A DNA stretch of 64,000 nt from JBGQMW01 sp963769845 (GTDB taxonomy: Archaea; Thermoproteota; Bathyarchaeia; Bathyarchaeales; Bathycorpusculaceae), in NCBI GenBank assembly GCA_963769845.1, contig CAVYNL010000013.1, forward strand, positions 1 through 64,000. Direction: 5' to 3'. Of the stretch, positions 51,758 to 61,247 are shown one piece after another. Made by a program: the position numbers and the translations under genes. Under the pieces are notes generated by a model that saw nothing but the letters and a program-made list of their open reading frames with translations, ran no database searches and was not told where the DNA came from. The stretch's first letter is position 1, and the number at the start of each line of letters is the position of its first letter.

Positions 51758-52622
51758 CTAGAGTTCTAGAACCATTTCGTATTGACCAGCAAAATTCTTG
51801 AACCCAAGAATCAGCTAGGAAGTCAAGGGTTACCTGAGATGAACTGTCTACGTTCACGACTGCCAGTCTTCCCCTGCGTGCTTCTCGTGCAAGTGCTTTC
51901 ATCAGCAAAGTTCCAACTCCTTGCCTCCTGAATGTCTCCTTCACCGCAAACTGCGGAATGTCTCCAGATTCCGAATAGATTATTCCATAGCCAACGCATT
52001 TGGAGCCTTTGAAAGCTCCAAGCACAACCTTGCGACTTTGGCTTCTCTTGACAGAGTTTACCGAGTTTTGCCATGATGGACGCCACTCCCAGAAGGATTC
52101 AAAAAAACTCCATTCCGGCTTCTCCACAGGCCTTATTGAAATACCATCTTCAGCGTCAATCGTGCTCTTAAGATTCAAGGAGGCAAATTCAGCCGTGAAA
52201 CACTCGAATTGTCTGGTCTCACGGAACCCTTTTTTCTTGTACAAGTTGCACGCTTTCTCGTTGGAACGTATCACCTCGAGAAGATACTGCTTCACACCTG
52301 ATTGCCGCAGCTTTGGAATCAAGAAATCAAACATTCCGTCCGCAGCCCCTTTTCCCCTGAATTCAGGGACAACTCCTGTTCCCATGTCATAGGCCGTGAG
52401 TTTCTTGTCCCAGAAATCTGCCCCGTTCAACGCCAGACCAACCATTTTGCCCCTGTCATCGACGGCTCCAGCAGACAACTCGTAGCTGAGGCCTCGTCGA
52501 AAGTTCATCTCTTTGAACTGTTCCTTAGTGATTTCCATCTTAATCTGATAGTCAGAAAACGCTTTCACAAAAGTGCCGTAGACGGTATCGAAGTCCTCTT
52601 CCTTGAGGAACACGTAATGCAA
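51758..52622 (-). pseudogene. Tandem GNAT acetyltransferase, C-terminal frameshift
   Basis: I start at TTG 52622 (LHYVFLKEEDFDTVYGTFVK); GTTTTATGTT near 52640 is the promoter. GNAT 1 has MGTGVVPEFRGKGAADGMFD and SNEKACNLYKKKGF; GNAT 2 has FAVKETFRRQGVGTLLMKAL. After TLDFLAD one extra base near 51810 shifts the frame; the corrected end is LGFKNFAGQYEMVLEL* at 51758, matching family endings, whereas the uncorrected frame runs to 51714 through a GC tract. Activity may survive because only the last strand is affected. Confidence 0.75.
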
Positions 52623-52787
52623 ATTCGGAGCACCAAAACATAAAACATTTCGCTTGCTAGTAAATCTGACGCACACTGAAATGAATCTTGACGCGCACTC
52701 TTGGAAAGCTTAGCGCGCGCCAACACGCGAGTCTCTTTTCAATAAACGCTATAAGTCTGATCAACTTAAAAGCGGAAGAGGAATAGA

Positions 52788-54287
52788 ATGAAGACTAAAC
52801 TCTTCGCAGCATTGCTAACTAGCATTGCTTTAGTCAGCATCATATCGCCAATAGTGAACGCGGACACATTGGTCAAAGAGGATTTTCTGCTTGAAAGCTT
52901 CTCGAAGACAGTTGACTTCATGGACTACGCAAGAGCTTACGCCACGCTTAACGGGTTGCAGGCTCCACCGAGCAGTTATCATACATACCTGTATATGAAT
53001 TACATCAACACAAGCGGGCTGCAACTATTCTATGCTGGATTGGACAACGTAACGTTCGGAGGACCAGAATCGTTCAGAATACCCATGCAATCCTTCATCA
53101 TGCACTACAAGACGAACAATCGCACGCGTGACGTGCTCTTGGCTTCAACCTTCCTTATGCTGTTAGCCTTCAATGAAACCAGCAGCTCAATCTACCCAGA
53201 CTCCCCTGACATCCATGACACACTTTGGGCGTCCTTCAGCATGGGCTTCGACCTAACCGCCCTGAACGCCACGCTTCCGATCCTCAACAGCAAAACAGAA
53301 ACAATTCCACTAACCTACTCAGATGACAAACTTCAATGGTCATGGGGAATGAAGTACACAAACCTGACGGCACTATGGTGGAGAACATGGATCGACCCCG
53401 TCAATCCGCATTTCGACAACAGCTGGCCAATCGCCATAACAGTGTACGATGAACTGACCTTCACATACACTCTAACCATTGACCCAACGGCCCACACCGC
53501 AACCCTGACCGAGAACCACATAATCGGCAGAATGCGTGACCTCCTGCTCGGCGGGATACCATCACTGTGGGTGCACTACAACAGCACGGGAACGTACCGG
53601 CTGGGCGCGAAAATAGGCAGTGACACCATCTACGACTTCATCGAAAACAACCAAATCAAAATGAGCGTCGTAAACTTCCAATCATCGATCCTGGCTGACC
53701 GAGAAACCTACAGCACGACGTCAAATGGCCAAAACGTGACAGACACAGAAACCCCAGTAACAGACACCTCAATCAGCACATACACTGACGACGGCGAGAA
53801 AATCAGCGACGCCGACTTCGGCGCAAAAAACACCTACAAACTCTTCAACTACACATCTGACCAAACAGAACAAAATTACACAATCAACCAAGCAACAGCC
53901 AGAACCGCCAAAGCAGCAGGATTCGCAGGAAATGCCGGTCTCTTCGTGTACCACCTGGGCCTGATGAAGTTTCTCCCACTAGTCGTTGCCCACATGTACC
54001 CAGGACTGTACGCAAGAGCCCGAGAAACCATAACAAACATGAGCCGCGCCAATTACTTCTACATTATAGGCTACGGAAACTACAGCGGCTACCGAGTTGA
54101 ACACGACCCGACCCTAACAGTTTACCTATCAACATCAACGACAGCAACGACTTCACCGCCGAACGCAACAGGAATCATAATCGTCGGAACAGTCGCAGTA
54201 ATAATCATAGTCGCTGCAGCCATGATTCTGCGCCGAAGAAAACCAAAAACCACACAGGAAACAAACGCGAAACAGCCACCAAGCTGA
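52788..54287 (+). CDS. Secreted, C-terminally anchored hypothetical protein
   Basis: 499 residues. Signal peptide KLFAALLTSIALVSIISPIV-NA, a large extracellular domain rich in Asn/Thr glycosylation sites (e.g. NETSSSI, NLTALWW), then a Thr/Pro linker, a helix (IIIVGTVAVIIIVAAAMIL) and RRRKPKTTQ. No domain is recognised. It was likely exported by Sec and anchored on the cell surface. TATA-like ACTTAAAAG near 52763 and GGAAGAGGA before the ATG. GC tracts flank it on both sides (52713, 54315). Confidence 0.7.
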   Translation: MKTKLFAALLTSIALVSIISPIVNADTLVKEDFLLESFSKTVDFMDYARAYATLNGLQAPPSSYHTYLYMNYINTSGLQLFYAGLDNVTFGGPESFRIPMQSFIMHYKTNNRTRDVLLASTFLMLLAFNETSSSIYPDSPDIHDTLWASFSMGFDLTALNATLPILNSKTETIPLTYSDDKLQWSWGMKYTNLTALWWRTWIDPVNPHFDNSWPIAITVYDELTFTYTLTIDPTAHTATLTENHIIGRMRDLLLGGIPSLWVHYNSTGTYRLGAKIGSDTIYDFIENNQIKMSVVNFQSSILADRETYSTTSNGQNVTDTETPVTDTSISTYTDDGEKISDADFGAKNTYKLFNYTSDQTEQNYTINQATARTAKAAGFAGNAGLFVYHLGLMKFLPLVVAHMYPGLYARARETITNMSRANYFYIIGYGNYSGYRVEHDPTLTVYLSTSTTATTSPPNATGIIIVGTVAVIIIVAAAMILRRRKPKTTQETNAKQPPS

Positions 54288-54657
54288 ACCGCCCCACACT
54301 CTTTTTCTACACGAGCGCGCGCGCATACCAACAAAAACAGCATAAAGGCAGGGAGTTCTGACTTAACGGAAAAGCTATAGCTAGCTTGAATGGATTAGGT
54401 AGCGAGGAATCGCTTGTGACCGAGTTTATAATCGTGACTTGGACTATGATCGATCAAGGTCGACTGGAACAGCACGCGCGCGCTAGGTCGCATGCGCTGA
54501 GCGGGAAAACAGGGATCTCCAAGCATTTCTTGTGAAAAACAGAAAAATCCAAAGCCTTCACTTTTACTCCACTCTCTCACCCATGCCAAGCATGGTTGCT
54601 TCAACACTGTCCTTTTAACTGGTCAAGACTCAAAACTCTCTAGAGTCTGACGAAGCT
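54288..54657. other. Spacer with two GC tracts
   Basis: GC tracts 54315-54324 and 54475-54483. TCCTTTTAACTGG at 54610 is a possible promoter. No other gene. Confidence 0.45.
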
Positions 54658-54792
54658 TTGCCGTCACCCAGCGCAAAACAGAACTTCTACAAGGAGAAGA
54701 CCCTCACGATTCCCCACCTCTGGAATCCTGCCCGAAAGCATTTCAGAGTCAGGCTCGATGACGGCAAATTCGTCAAACTCAACCATTCTTGA
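54658..54792 (+). CDS. Small 44-residue protein
   Basis: TTG 54658 gives PSPSAKQNFYKEKTLTIPHL, WNPARKHFRVRLDDGKFVKL, NHS*. Beta-rich basic sequence that looks coding, 12 nt upstream of the zinc-ribbon gene. No ribosome site is evident. The frame is open further upstream to 54616. Confidence 0.4.
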   Translation: MPSPSAKQNFYKEKTLTIPHLWNPARKHFRVRLDDGKFVKLNHS

Positions 54793-54804
54793 GCGGGAGA
54801 GAAC

Positions 54805-55038
54805 ATGGAAGAGAAGACGTGTCCTAAGTGCGGAAGCAAGATGCTGGCGGACAAGAATCTAGGCTCTGGAGCCATTGAAGCGAGCTTGATCCGCGAGAAC
54901 GAGTTCAGGGGCGATGACATCAAGACGTACTACTGCCGAAAATGCGGTTTTATCGAGCTCTACAGGAGGGAAAGAAAACGGCTTCCTTCAGTGACGACCG
55001 AAAAGGAACTCTGGGACTATTCGGACACTCAAGAATAA
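54805..55038 (+). CDS. Zinc-ribbon protein
   Basis: 77 residues with KTCPKCGSKMLADKN and KTYYCRKCGFIELYRRERKR, a nucleic-acid-binding type ribbon in the archaeal DUF2089/PF-like small proteins. GAGCGGGAGAGAAC precedes the ATG. Probably cotranscribed with the small gene upstream. Confidence 0.7.
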   Translation: MEEKTCPKCGSKMLADKNLGSGAIEASLIRENEFRGDDIKTYYCRKCGFIELYRRERKRLPSVTTEKELWDYSDTQE

Positions 55039-55216
55039 ACCATGCCCGATACCAACGCCTATTTCTAGCCACGCCTTGGCGCGCGCATGAATTTCCATTT
55101 AACCGCGAACTAGCACGTGCTGACCGAAGGAATGACTTTCTAGAAGAAAGGCTATGCATGCTGTCTGTAATGGCAGTTTCAAAGGAAAAAAAGGGAGTTG
55201 TGTTCGGTTTCCTTTT

Positions 55217-57136
55217 CTATTTGATCGCAATCTTGTTCCTTCTTCGGCCGAGTAGAGCCGCGACTGGCGTGACAATGCAGAGCAACAATAGAATTATTAA
55301 GGCCGAAAACTCTGGAACAACCGAGTACGTGTAGTAGACTCCTGTCTTGTCTTGGACAAAGTAGTCTCCAGCAGTGTCGTAAGCCGTTACCTTGTAATAG
55401 ACGGTTGTGTTTCCTGGCATTCCTGGGATCGTTCCCTGGTACAGTCCGGTAGTGCCGTTAAGCGTCATTGCCACATCAGTCCACGAAGCGCCGCTTGTAC
55501 TGTAAGAGAGAGTTACGGCTCCGACTCCGTCCTGAACAGCAGTGACGTTTACGGAGACAGTCACGCTTTGGCCAGGGCTCGGAACGGCAGGCGTTTGTGA
55601 TGGTACTCCTATGACCGGTTCAACGGTGATCTTGAACGTGTAGGCCCCGTAGCCTGAAAAAGAGCTCACCTTGATGTAGAAGATTCCCGTTGCCGTTGCT
55701 CTCGCGTTTGCAGTCACCGCAACTCCAGGGTTGCCAGACTTGTAGTCCTTCTGAGACATTGCTTGATCGTAAAGAGTAACCGCGACCGCCTGTGAAGCCG
55801 ACGGCGTCACTTTAACGAACAGGCCTTGGCTCGTGGTCACGTTCTGCGTGATTCTGTAACAGTCACTTGTATCGTCGTCTCTCATGAACCCAGAATAGGT
55901 TGCAATACTCACGGGCCTAGCTGTGCTCAGGTCGTCTCCAGCGTCCCCTCCAGTCCCCGCATCGTTCTGGGAGACCAAGGAAACCACCATGGAATACGTG
56001 CCGAAGCCTGACGACTCATCCACCCGAACGTAGTACGTATAGTTTGGCATTGCGGAGTTAGTGGTCCAGGACGCCTTAGCCATAACACCTTGGTTAGGAT
56101 AATCAGAAAACACAGTGTTCCTAGCTGGGTTGTAGAATTGCAGTGCCACCTGCAGACCAGATGCTGGTGTAACGTTGACAGCGAGAGTTTGACCGGCTAG
56201 AACATTCACTTTGTAGTAGTCGTCCGTGTCCGCGTCTTTCAGGAAGCCCGAGTACGTGCTATTCACGGATGCAAGCTGCGTTGCCGCATCAAAAGTGTCC
56301 CCAGCATCTCCGCCACTGTTAGCGTCGTTCTGAGAGGCCAAGTTTACCACAAAGCTGTACGTTCCTGAACCCGACCAGGCCTCTACCCAGACGTAATACG
56401 TGTAGTTCACCTGAGCAGAATTCGTCGTCCAAGAGACCTTCGCCATGACACCCTTGTTAGGCAAATCAGATATCACCTGGTTACGGGCTGGGTCGAACAA
56501 TCCAAGCCATACTTGCAGAGTAGATGGGGGCGTAGCATTCACAGAAACGGTCTGACCCGCCGAGACTGTCAACATGTAAACGTCGTCAACGTCCAAGTCC
56601 TTGAAGAAGCCTGCATACGTTGCATTTGTGGATGCAAGTTGTGTCGCCGTATCAAAAACGTCTCCAGCATCTCCACCACTGTTAGCGTCATTCTGAGACG
56701 TCAGAGAAACCTTCAAAGTGTACGCTCCGGAACCCGACCATGCCTCAACCAAGATGTAATACGTGTAGCTCGACTGAGCAGAATTCGTCGTCAAAGAGAC
56801 CTTCGCCATGACACCCATGTTAGGCAAATCAGATATCACCTCACTCTGGCCAACATCATACAGCCCAAGCCAGACCTGCAAACCGGATGCAGGCGTAGCG
56901 TTAACGTCAAGAGTCTGACCCGCTAACACCGTGATCGTGTAATAATCGTCTACGTCAGTCGTGTCGTCAACGGTTCCAGTGTAAGTTCCAGGCGTAATCG
57001 ACTCCGCTTGAGCAAAACTGTCGTTTGGCTCGGTGTCTGCCTTTACGCGCGCAATCGGTTTCAATACAGCAACAATGCTAAGAAACATAGCGAAAGCAAT
57101 TAACACCACTGCGATCTTCGTAGTTCTCGTTTTCAT
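55217..57136 (-). CDS. Secreted protein with four PPC-domain repeats and PEF-type anchor
   Basis: 639 residues. Signal peptide (IAVVLIAFAMFLSIVAVL). Four approximately 120-residue repeats of the bacterial pre-peptidase C-terminal (PPC) fold begin with TEPNDSFAQAES, NDANSGGDAGDVFDTATQLA, NDANSGGDAGDTFDAATQLA and NDAGTGGDAGDDLSTARPVS; each has a DDYY(T/K) segment and YTYYVxV(E/D). An Ig-like domain follows (VPSPGQSVTVSVNVTAVQDG). C-terminus: VVPEFSALIILLLLCIVTPV plus GRRRNK, an archaeosortase-type signal. No protease domain is present. Repeats 2 and 3 are nearly identical in DNA, a recombination substrate. Confidence 0.88.
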   Translation of the reverse strand: MKTRTTKIAVVLIAFAMFLSIVAVLKPIARVKADTEPNDSFAQAESITPGTYTGTVDDTTDVDDYYTITVLAGQTLDVNATPASGLQVWLGLYDVGQSEVISDLPNMGVMAKVSLTTNSAQSSYTYYILVEAWSGSGAYTLKVSLTSQNDANSGGDAGDVFDTATQLASTNATYAGFFKDLDVDDVYMLTVSAGQTVSVNATPPSTLQVWLGLFDPARNQVISDLPNKGVMAKVSWTTNSAQVNYTYYVWVEAWSGSGTYSFVVNLASQNDANSGGDAGDTFDAATQLASVNSTYSGFLKDADTDDYYKVNVLAGQTLAVNVTPASGLQVALQFYNPARNTVFSDYPNQGVMAKASWTTNSAMPNYTYYVRVDESSGFGTYSMVVSLVSQNDAGTGGDAGDDLSTARPVSIATYSGFMRDDDTSDCYRITQNVTTSQGLFVKVTPSASQAVAVTLYDQAMSQKDYKSGNPGVAVTANARATATGIFYIKVSSFSGYGAYTFKITVEPVIGVPSQTPAVPSPGQSVTVSVNVTAVQDGVGAVTLSYSTSGASWTDVAMTLNGTTGLYQGTIPGMPGNTTVYYKVTAYDTAGDYFVQDKTGVYYTYSVVPEFSALIILLLLCIVTPVAALLGRRRNKIAIK

Positions 57137-57672
57137 TCTTCTCGATTCTCCTCTAAATCTTTATGATTCTCCTCTGTTCAATTGCGCTCTTAAGCGTTGC
57201 TACGACCACCGCGTCCAACAATGGAACACGTTTTTTGGCGTGAACTGCTATGCATGACTGTCTGCGCGCGAGACGAAACACATCAATTTGAAGGACGCCC
57301 CCAGAACCTATTCCTAAACATTTGTTGTTGACATAAAAACCGATGATTTTCTCAGCTTTCCATCATTTATTCGCAGTTTTTGAGCCTGAGAAACTACGAT
57401 TTCCGCGTTGGCCTTTTTGCCACATTTGCCTGAGCCTTTTTGTTTTTACCACACGCACGCGGTTATGTTTGATACTTAAACAGAGAAAGAGAAGAGTTTG
57501 CGGGAGACGCTCCACAATTGACGACGTTACAACCAACGCGCCAGCCCACGCTGAGGCTCACCAGTCATTTTTTCCTAGATCTTCAGACCGTCTCTGCCAA
57601 TCAGACATTCGAAATAGGCTTCGATGTGCACTCAAGATGATGTTTAAATTGTCAAATCGATAACTATGTTTC
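57137..57672. other. Gene-free region
   Basis: 536 nt without a supported gene. Contains a GC tract at 57264-57270 and AACCAACGCGCCAGCCC near 57531, a partial match to the rnpB 3'-end repeat (15 of 19). GTTTAAATT at 57642-57649 is the TATA box of the next gene. Confidence 0.5.
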
Positions 57673-58278
57673 ATGGAGAAAAAGTCCACAAGATGCTGGA
57701 ACACCGACAACCCTCTTTACATCAAGTATCATGATGAGGAGTGGGGTGTTCCCGTCCACGACGACAGGACCTTGTTCGAGTTTCTCGTTCTTGAAGGCTT
57801 CCAAGCAGGTCTGACCTGGGAACTCATACTCAAGAGAAGGGAAGCCATGAGGAAAGCCTTTGAGAACTTCGACCCGAAAAAGATAGCCAAGTACACCGCC
57901 AAGGACGTGGAGCGCCTTCTTGGTAACCCAAGTGTGATTCGAAACAGAGCGAAGATCTCGGCAACTGTTAACAACGCTCGACGGTTTGCGGAAATTCAGA
58001 AGGAGTTCGGTTCGTTCGACGCTTTTGTCTGGAGGTTTGTTCGAGGAAGAGTGATCGACCATTCTCTGAAGAATTTCTCTGGCATGCCATCAGAATCTGA
58101 GGAGTCCAAGGCAATGAGCAAGGAACTGAAGAAGAGGGGGTTCAAATTCGTCGGACCCACAATATGCTATGCGTTCATGCAGGCCGTCGGCATGGTCAAC
58201 GACCATCTGGTTCACTGTTTCCGCTACGATCAAATCAAGAAAACAACATCCGATCGAACGAACAAAGCAAGGGCCTAG
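57673..58278 (+). CDS. tag: DNA-3-methyladenine glycosylase I
   Basis: 201 residues. RCWNTDNPLYIKYHDEEWG carries the zinc-ligand Cys and the substrate-pocket residues; FEFLVLEGFQAGLTWELIL and CYAFMQAVGMVNDHLVHCF are the remaining Tag signatures with the C-terminal His-Cys zinc ligands. It excises 3-methyladenine from alkylated DNA. ATG 57673 is 30 nt past GTTTAAATT. Confidence 0.93.
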   Translation: MEKKSTRCWNTDNPLYIKYHDEEWGVPVHDDRTLFEFLVLEGFQAGLTWELILKRREAMRKAFENFDPKKIAKYTAKDVERLLGNPSVIRNRAKISATVNNARRFAEIQKEFGSFDAFVWRFVRGRVIDHSLKNFSGMPSESEESKAMSKELKKRGFKFVGPTICYAFMQAVGMVNDHLVHCFRYDQIKKTTSDRTNKARA

Positions 58279-58363
58279 GGGTCAGATTCGCGTTGTCAGT
58301 GTTTCGAACTGACTGGCATTTCGTTGGTCAGCGTGCGCCTAAACTTAATAACTTTCTTTCACA

Positions 58364-59011
58364 ATGTCAATCATACACGTATGGCCTTGGCTGGTGCTCA
58401 CCATCACGAAGAACAAGCGGGGAAGGACTAGGAAACATCGCTGGATCGAGTTTCCCAACATCGAACAGGATTCTTCGCATGAAGCCCTGTACCTGAAGTG
58501 GGCAAGCATCAACAATCCTGCGCTGGCTCAATGCGGACGCTATGGTTGCCCTCAATGCGGGAAAAAAGTCTTCAGACTTCGGCACGATAAGAAATTCGGG
58601 AACATACGCTTCTACTGCCCGAATTGCAGTTTTGAGACTTCATACCACATAATACGGCCCAAACGTGACTTTCGCACGATTGAAGTTCATGACGAGCGAG
58701 GAATTCTGGTCGGCGTAAAGACGGTTGACGATTACCATGAGAAGACTCCACGGGAAAATGCTGATCTGATGGTAATGAATGCGGAGCAAAGAATGGACCT
58801 GGGAGGCGAATGGTTCGACGGTATTTCCGGAACCAACTCCCAGTCTAGATACTCAACTCGTGAGGAGATTCTTAAGAGAATCGAAGAGCGTAGAACGAGG
58901 CGTCTTATGGAGGCTGCACTTGAGGAGACTGAACGAGTAGAACAGGAGAATCGAACCGCAGATTTTCGGGCCGAGATTCGTGGAAGACGCGCCCGCGATG
59001 TTATAGACTGA
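58364..59011 (+). CDS. Zinc-finger hypothetical protein
   Basis: 215 residues: basic N-terminus (TKNKRGRTRKHRWIEFPN), a 4-Cys zinc ribbon (CPQCGKKVFRLRH...FYCPNCSFET), and a long helical, acidic/basic C-terminus (EEILKRIEERRTRRLMEAAL). Looks like a nucleic-acid-associated protein. No named family. Confidence 0.6.
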   Translation: MSIIHVWPWLVLTITKNKRGRTRKHRWIEFPNIEQDSSHEALYLKWASINNPALAQCGRYGCPQCGKKVFRLRHDKKFGNIRFYCPNCSFETSYHIIRPKRDFRTIEVHDERGILVGVKTVDDYHEKTPRENADLMVMNAEQRMDLGGEWFDGISGTNSQSRYSTREEILKRIEERRTRRLMEAALEETERVEQENRTADFRAEIRGRRARDVID

Positions 59012-59216
59012 ATTTCTGTAATACAGTATGAGGGAGAACGAAGCCCAAGTAGGGCGCGTGTCGTTGAAGGGATTTTTGGCTGAATCTGAATGGGTGAAAA
59101 CATGCGCCGCTTATGGGTTAAGTAATCACTTGAAGCACGCGTTCCAAGGCTCTTCGTGCGCACATGTTATGTTCTTATAGGTGCGAACCAGTCAGTAGTC
59201 CGCTAGGTGTTGGGAG

Positions 59217-60188
59217 TTGGTGGGGCTTCTTGATCCTTTGGAAGTGAAAGGGCTCACTCTTAGGAACCGCATAGTCATGCCTCCCATGCAGACTGGTCGG
59301 GCGACTGTTGAAGGCACCGTCACGGACAGGCTGATCAGCTTCTATGTGAGACGTTCGTCAGCTTTGGGCTTGTTGATCATTGAACACTGCTACGTTTCTG
59401 CGCGCGGAAGGCTGAGCTTAAAGCAGCTGGGGATCTACGATGACGAGTTGATCGGAGGGCTGGAAAGACTTGCGGGCAGCGTTCACGCGGTCGGAACTCC
59501 CGTCGTCGTACAGATCTCGCACGCAGGGGGCGTTGCGAACAGACATGTTATCGACGGAGAACCTGCTGGTCCTTCGGCAACGGGGAGAACTCGTGAGCTG
59601 ACCAAAAGCGAGATCGAGGCTTTGGTTGAAGAGTTTGCCGCGGCTTCAGAGCGGGCGATCAAGGCGGGTTTTGACGGGATTGAGCTCCATGGTGCGCACG
59701 GATTTCTGCTTAACCAGTTCTTTTCGCCTTTGCTTAACAAGCGCGGGGACAAGTATGGCGGTTCTCTGGAGAACAGAATGCGTTTTCCTCTCATGGTCGT
59801 TGAGAGAGTCCGAGAAAGTACTAAAGGGAGGCTCCTGCTCTACCGGTTGGGCGCGGACGACTTGACTCCGAAAGGGACGCTGATAGAGGACTCGGCTGCC
59901 TTCGCCGTGAAACTTGAACAGTGTGGCGTCGACGTTGTCGACGTCTCGGGCGGCCTATGCGGAAGCGAACCTAAGCAGCTTCGAAGCGTCAAGGGTTACT
60001 TTGTTCCTCAGGCTTATGAGATAAAAAAGGCGGTTAGAGTTCCTGTTATTGGTGTGGGTGGAATCACTGAGGCTAAGTATGCCGATAGGCTGGTTCGAGA
60101 AGGAAAGGTTGACTTGGTGGCCGTGGGCAGAGCGCTCTGGAAGGACCCGAAATGGGCCGAAAAAGCTGTTGAAACGCTGAAAGCCTAG
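59217..60188 (+). CDS. NADH:flavin oxidoreductase, old yellow enzyme family
   Basis: 323 residues, TIM-barrel flavoprotein. LLDPLEVKGLTLRNRIVMPP binds FMN; VVVQISHAGG, FDGIELHGAHGFLLNQFFSP and the phosphate loop VPVIGVGGI...AVGRALW are intact. There is no C-terminal Fe-S/FAD domain, so it is the short OYE-like class and reduces activated C=C bonds or related substrates. Start TTG 59217 after GGGAG. Confidence 0.9.
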   Translation: MVGLLDPLEVKGLTLRNRIVMPPMQTGRATVEGTVTDRLISFYVRRSSALGLLIIEHCYVSARGRLSLKQLGIYDDELIGGLERLAGSVHAVGTPVVVQISHAGGVANRHVIDGEPAGPSATGRTRELTKSEIEALVEEFAAASERAIKAGFDGIELHGAHGFLLNQFFSPLLNKRGDKYGGSLENRMRFPLMVVERVRESTKGRLLLYRLGADDLTPKGTLIEDSAAFAVKLEQCGVDVVDVSGGLCGSEPKQLRSVKGYFVPQAYEIKKAVRVPVIGVGGITEAKYADRLVREGKVDLVAVGRALWKDPKWAEKAVETLKA

Positions 60189-60249
60189 CGACTCCGCGCA
60201 CGCTCGGTCCCTCTCACCATAAATACCCCGAATGCAAGATGATCTCTCT

Positions 60250-61119
60250 ATGGGATATCAAACGCGGGCAAGGTCATCCAAAAATTATGGCCGAGGACGC
60301 GGAATGCCACGACGTGAAAAGGCCAAAGCCAAAGCCAAGGAAAAGAAACATCGATCCAGTGGCAGTTTCATATCGGAAGAGAATCAGACCCCAACCACGG
60401 AAGAGGTCGCCGACAGAACGGTCAACACACTGCACAATTTGGGAAACCAGAGATTCGCCGTTTCCCCGTTCAGCGAGCACCTGAAACTCTGGCTGGTAAG
60501 TCTGAAAGAAGTCCTGTCTGAGTTTGAGTCAAGTCCAGGCATAATCGTAGATGACCAATTCGAGAAGGAGCGTACACAGATATTATCAGATGTTGAGCTT
60601 GACCTTGGGAGAAGAAGAGACAAGGAAGCTTCCGGCAGAGAAGCTTTCAGGATCCTCTCAGACAACAGAATTCTTCTCGAACAAACAGAACAAGACTACG
60701 CTTTCAAGACGAAGGAGAGGGAGAAGCGGAACAACGCTGAAATCAAGCGTCTGACCGGCAATGTCGACGCTGTCAAAGAAGAACTTGACCGCATAGCCCG
60801 GATGAAGGCAGGCAGATTCAGAGCCATATCGAAGGAGACCAAGGCAAAAAAAGAGGCGGAAGCAACGCAAAGACTCAACGCCGCACAAAGCGAGCTCACA
60901 TCAGCCACGCAGCATTTCGCTGCCGAACAAGAGAAGCTGCGAGAAGAACATGAGAGAAGGAAACAGGTCATCACGGAACAGATTCGAGACCAAGAGAAAG
61001 AGGTCGAGAGCCAAGAGATCGACGGATCTCTGGAAACCCGGCGAGTTGCATGCGAAACCCTCGCAAACGCAATGAACTCATTTCTCCAGAGAAAAGGGCT
61101 ATCGCCATCGTACCATTAG
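60250..61119 (+). CDS. Coiled-coil protein
   Basis: About 289 residues from ATG 60250 (an earlier ATG at 60232 lies too close to CATAAATAC near 60219). Basic N-terminal 30 residues, a small folded region (FSEHLKLWLVSLKEVLSEFE), then roughly 130 residues of heptad coiled coil (AQSELTSATQHFAAEQEKLR). Similar proteins are found in archaea without assigned function; an SMC-like architectural role is speculative. Confidence 0.65.
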   Translation: MGYQTRARSSKNYGRGRGMPRREKAKAKAKEKKHRSSGSFISEENQTPTTEEVADRTVNTLHNLGNQRFAVSPFSEHLKLWLVSLKEVLSEFESSPGIIVDDQFEKERTQILSDVELDLGRRRDKEASGREAFRILSDNRILLEQTEQDYAFKTKEREKRNNAEIKRLTGNVDAVKEELDRIARMKAGRFRAISKETKAKKEAEATQRLNAAQSELTSATQHFAAEQEKLREEHERRKQVITEQIRDQEKEVESQEIDGSLETRRVACETLANAMNSFLQRKGLSPSYH

Positions 61120-61247
61120 ACCGTTTGGTCGGACCCTACGCAGGCTCGATGCTCAGGAAAACAGCAAAGACCTGAGAACGGCCAAGACAGGTCTGCTGCA
61201 TTGGCAGCGCCTGCATCATGGTGTCCACAGCGCGCGTCGATGAAAGG

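Noticed and set aside
60232..60249. ATG 60232 as start of the coiled-coil gene
   Set aside because: It lies too close to the TATA-like box for a transcript to include it; ATG 60250 fits better.
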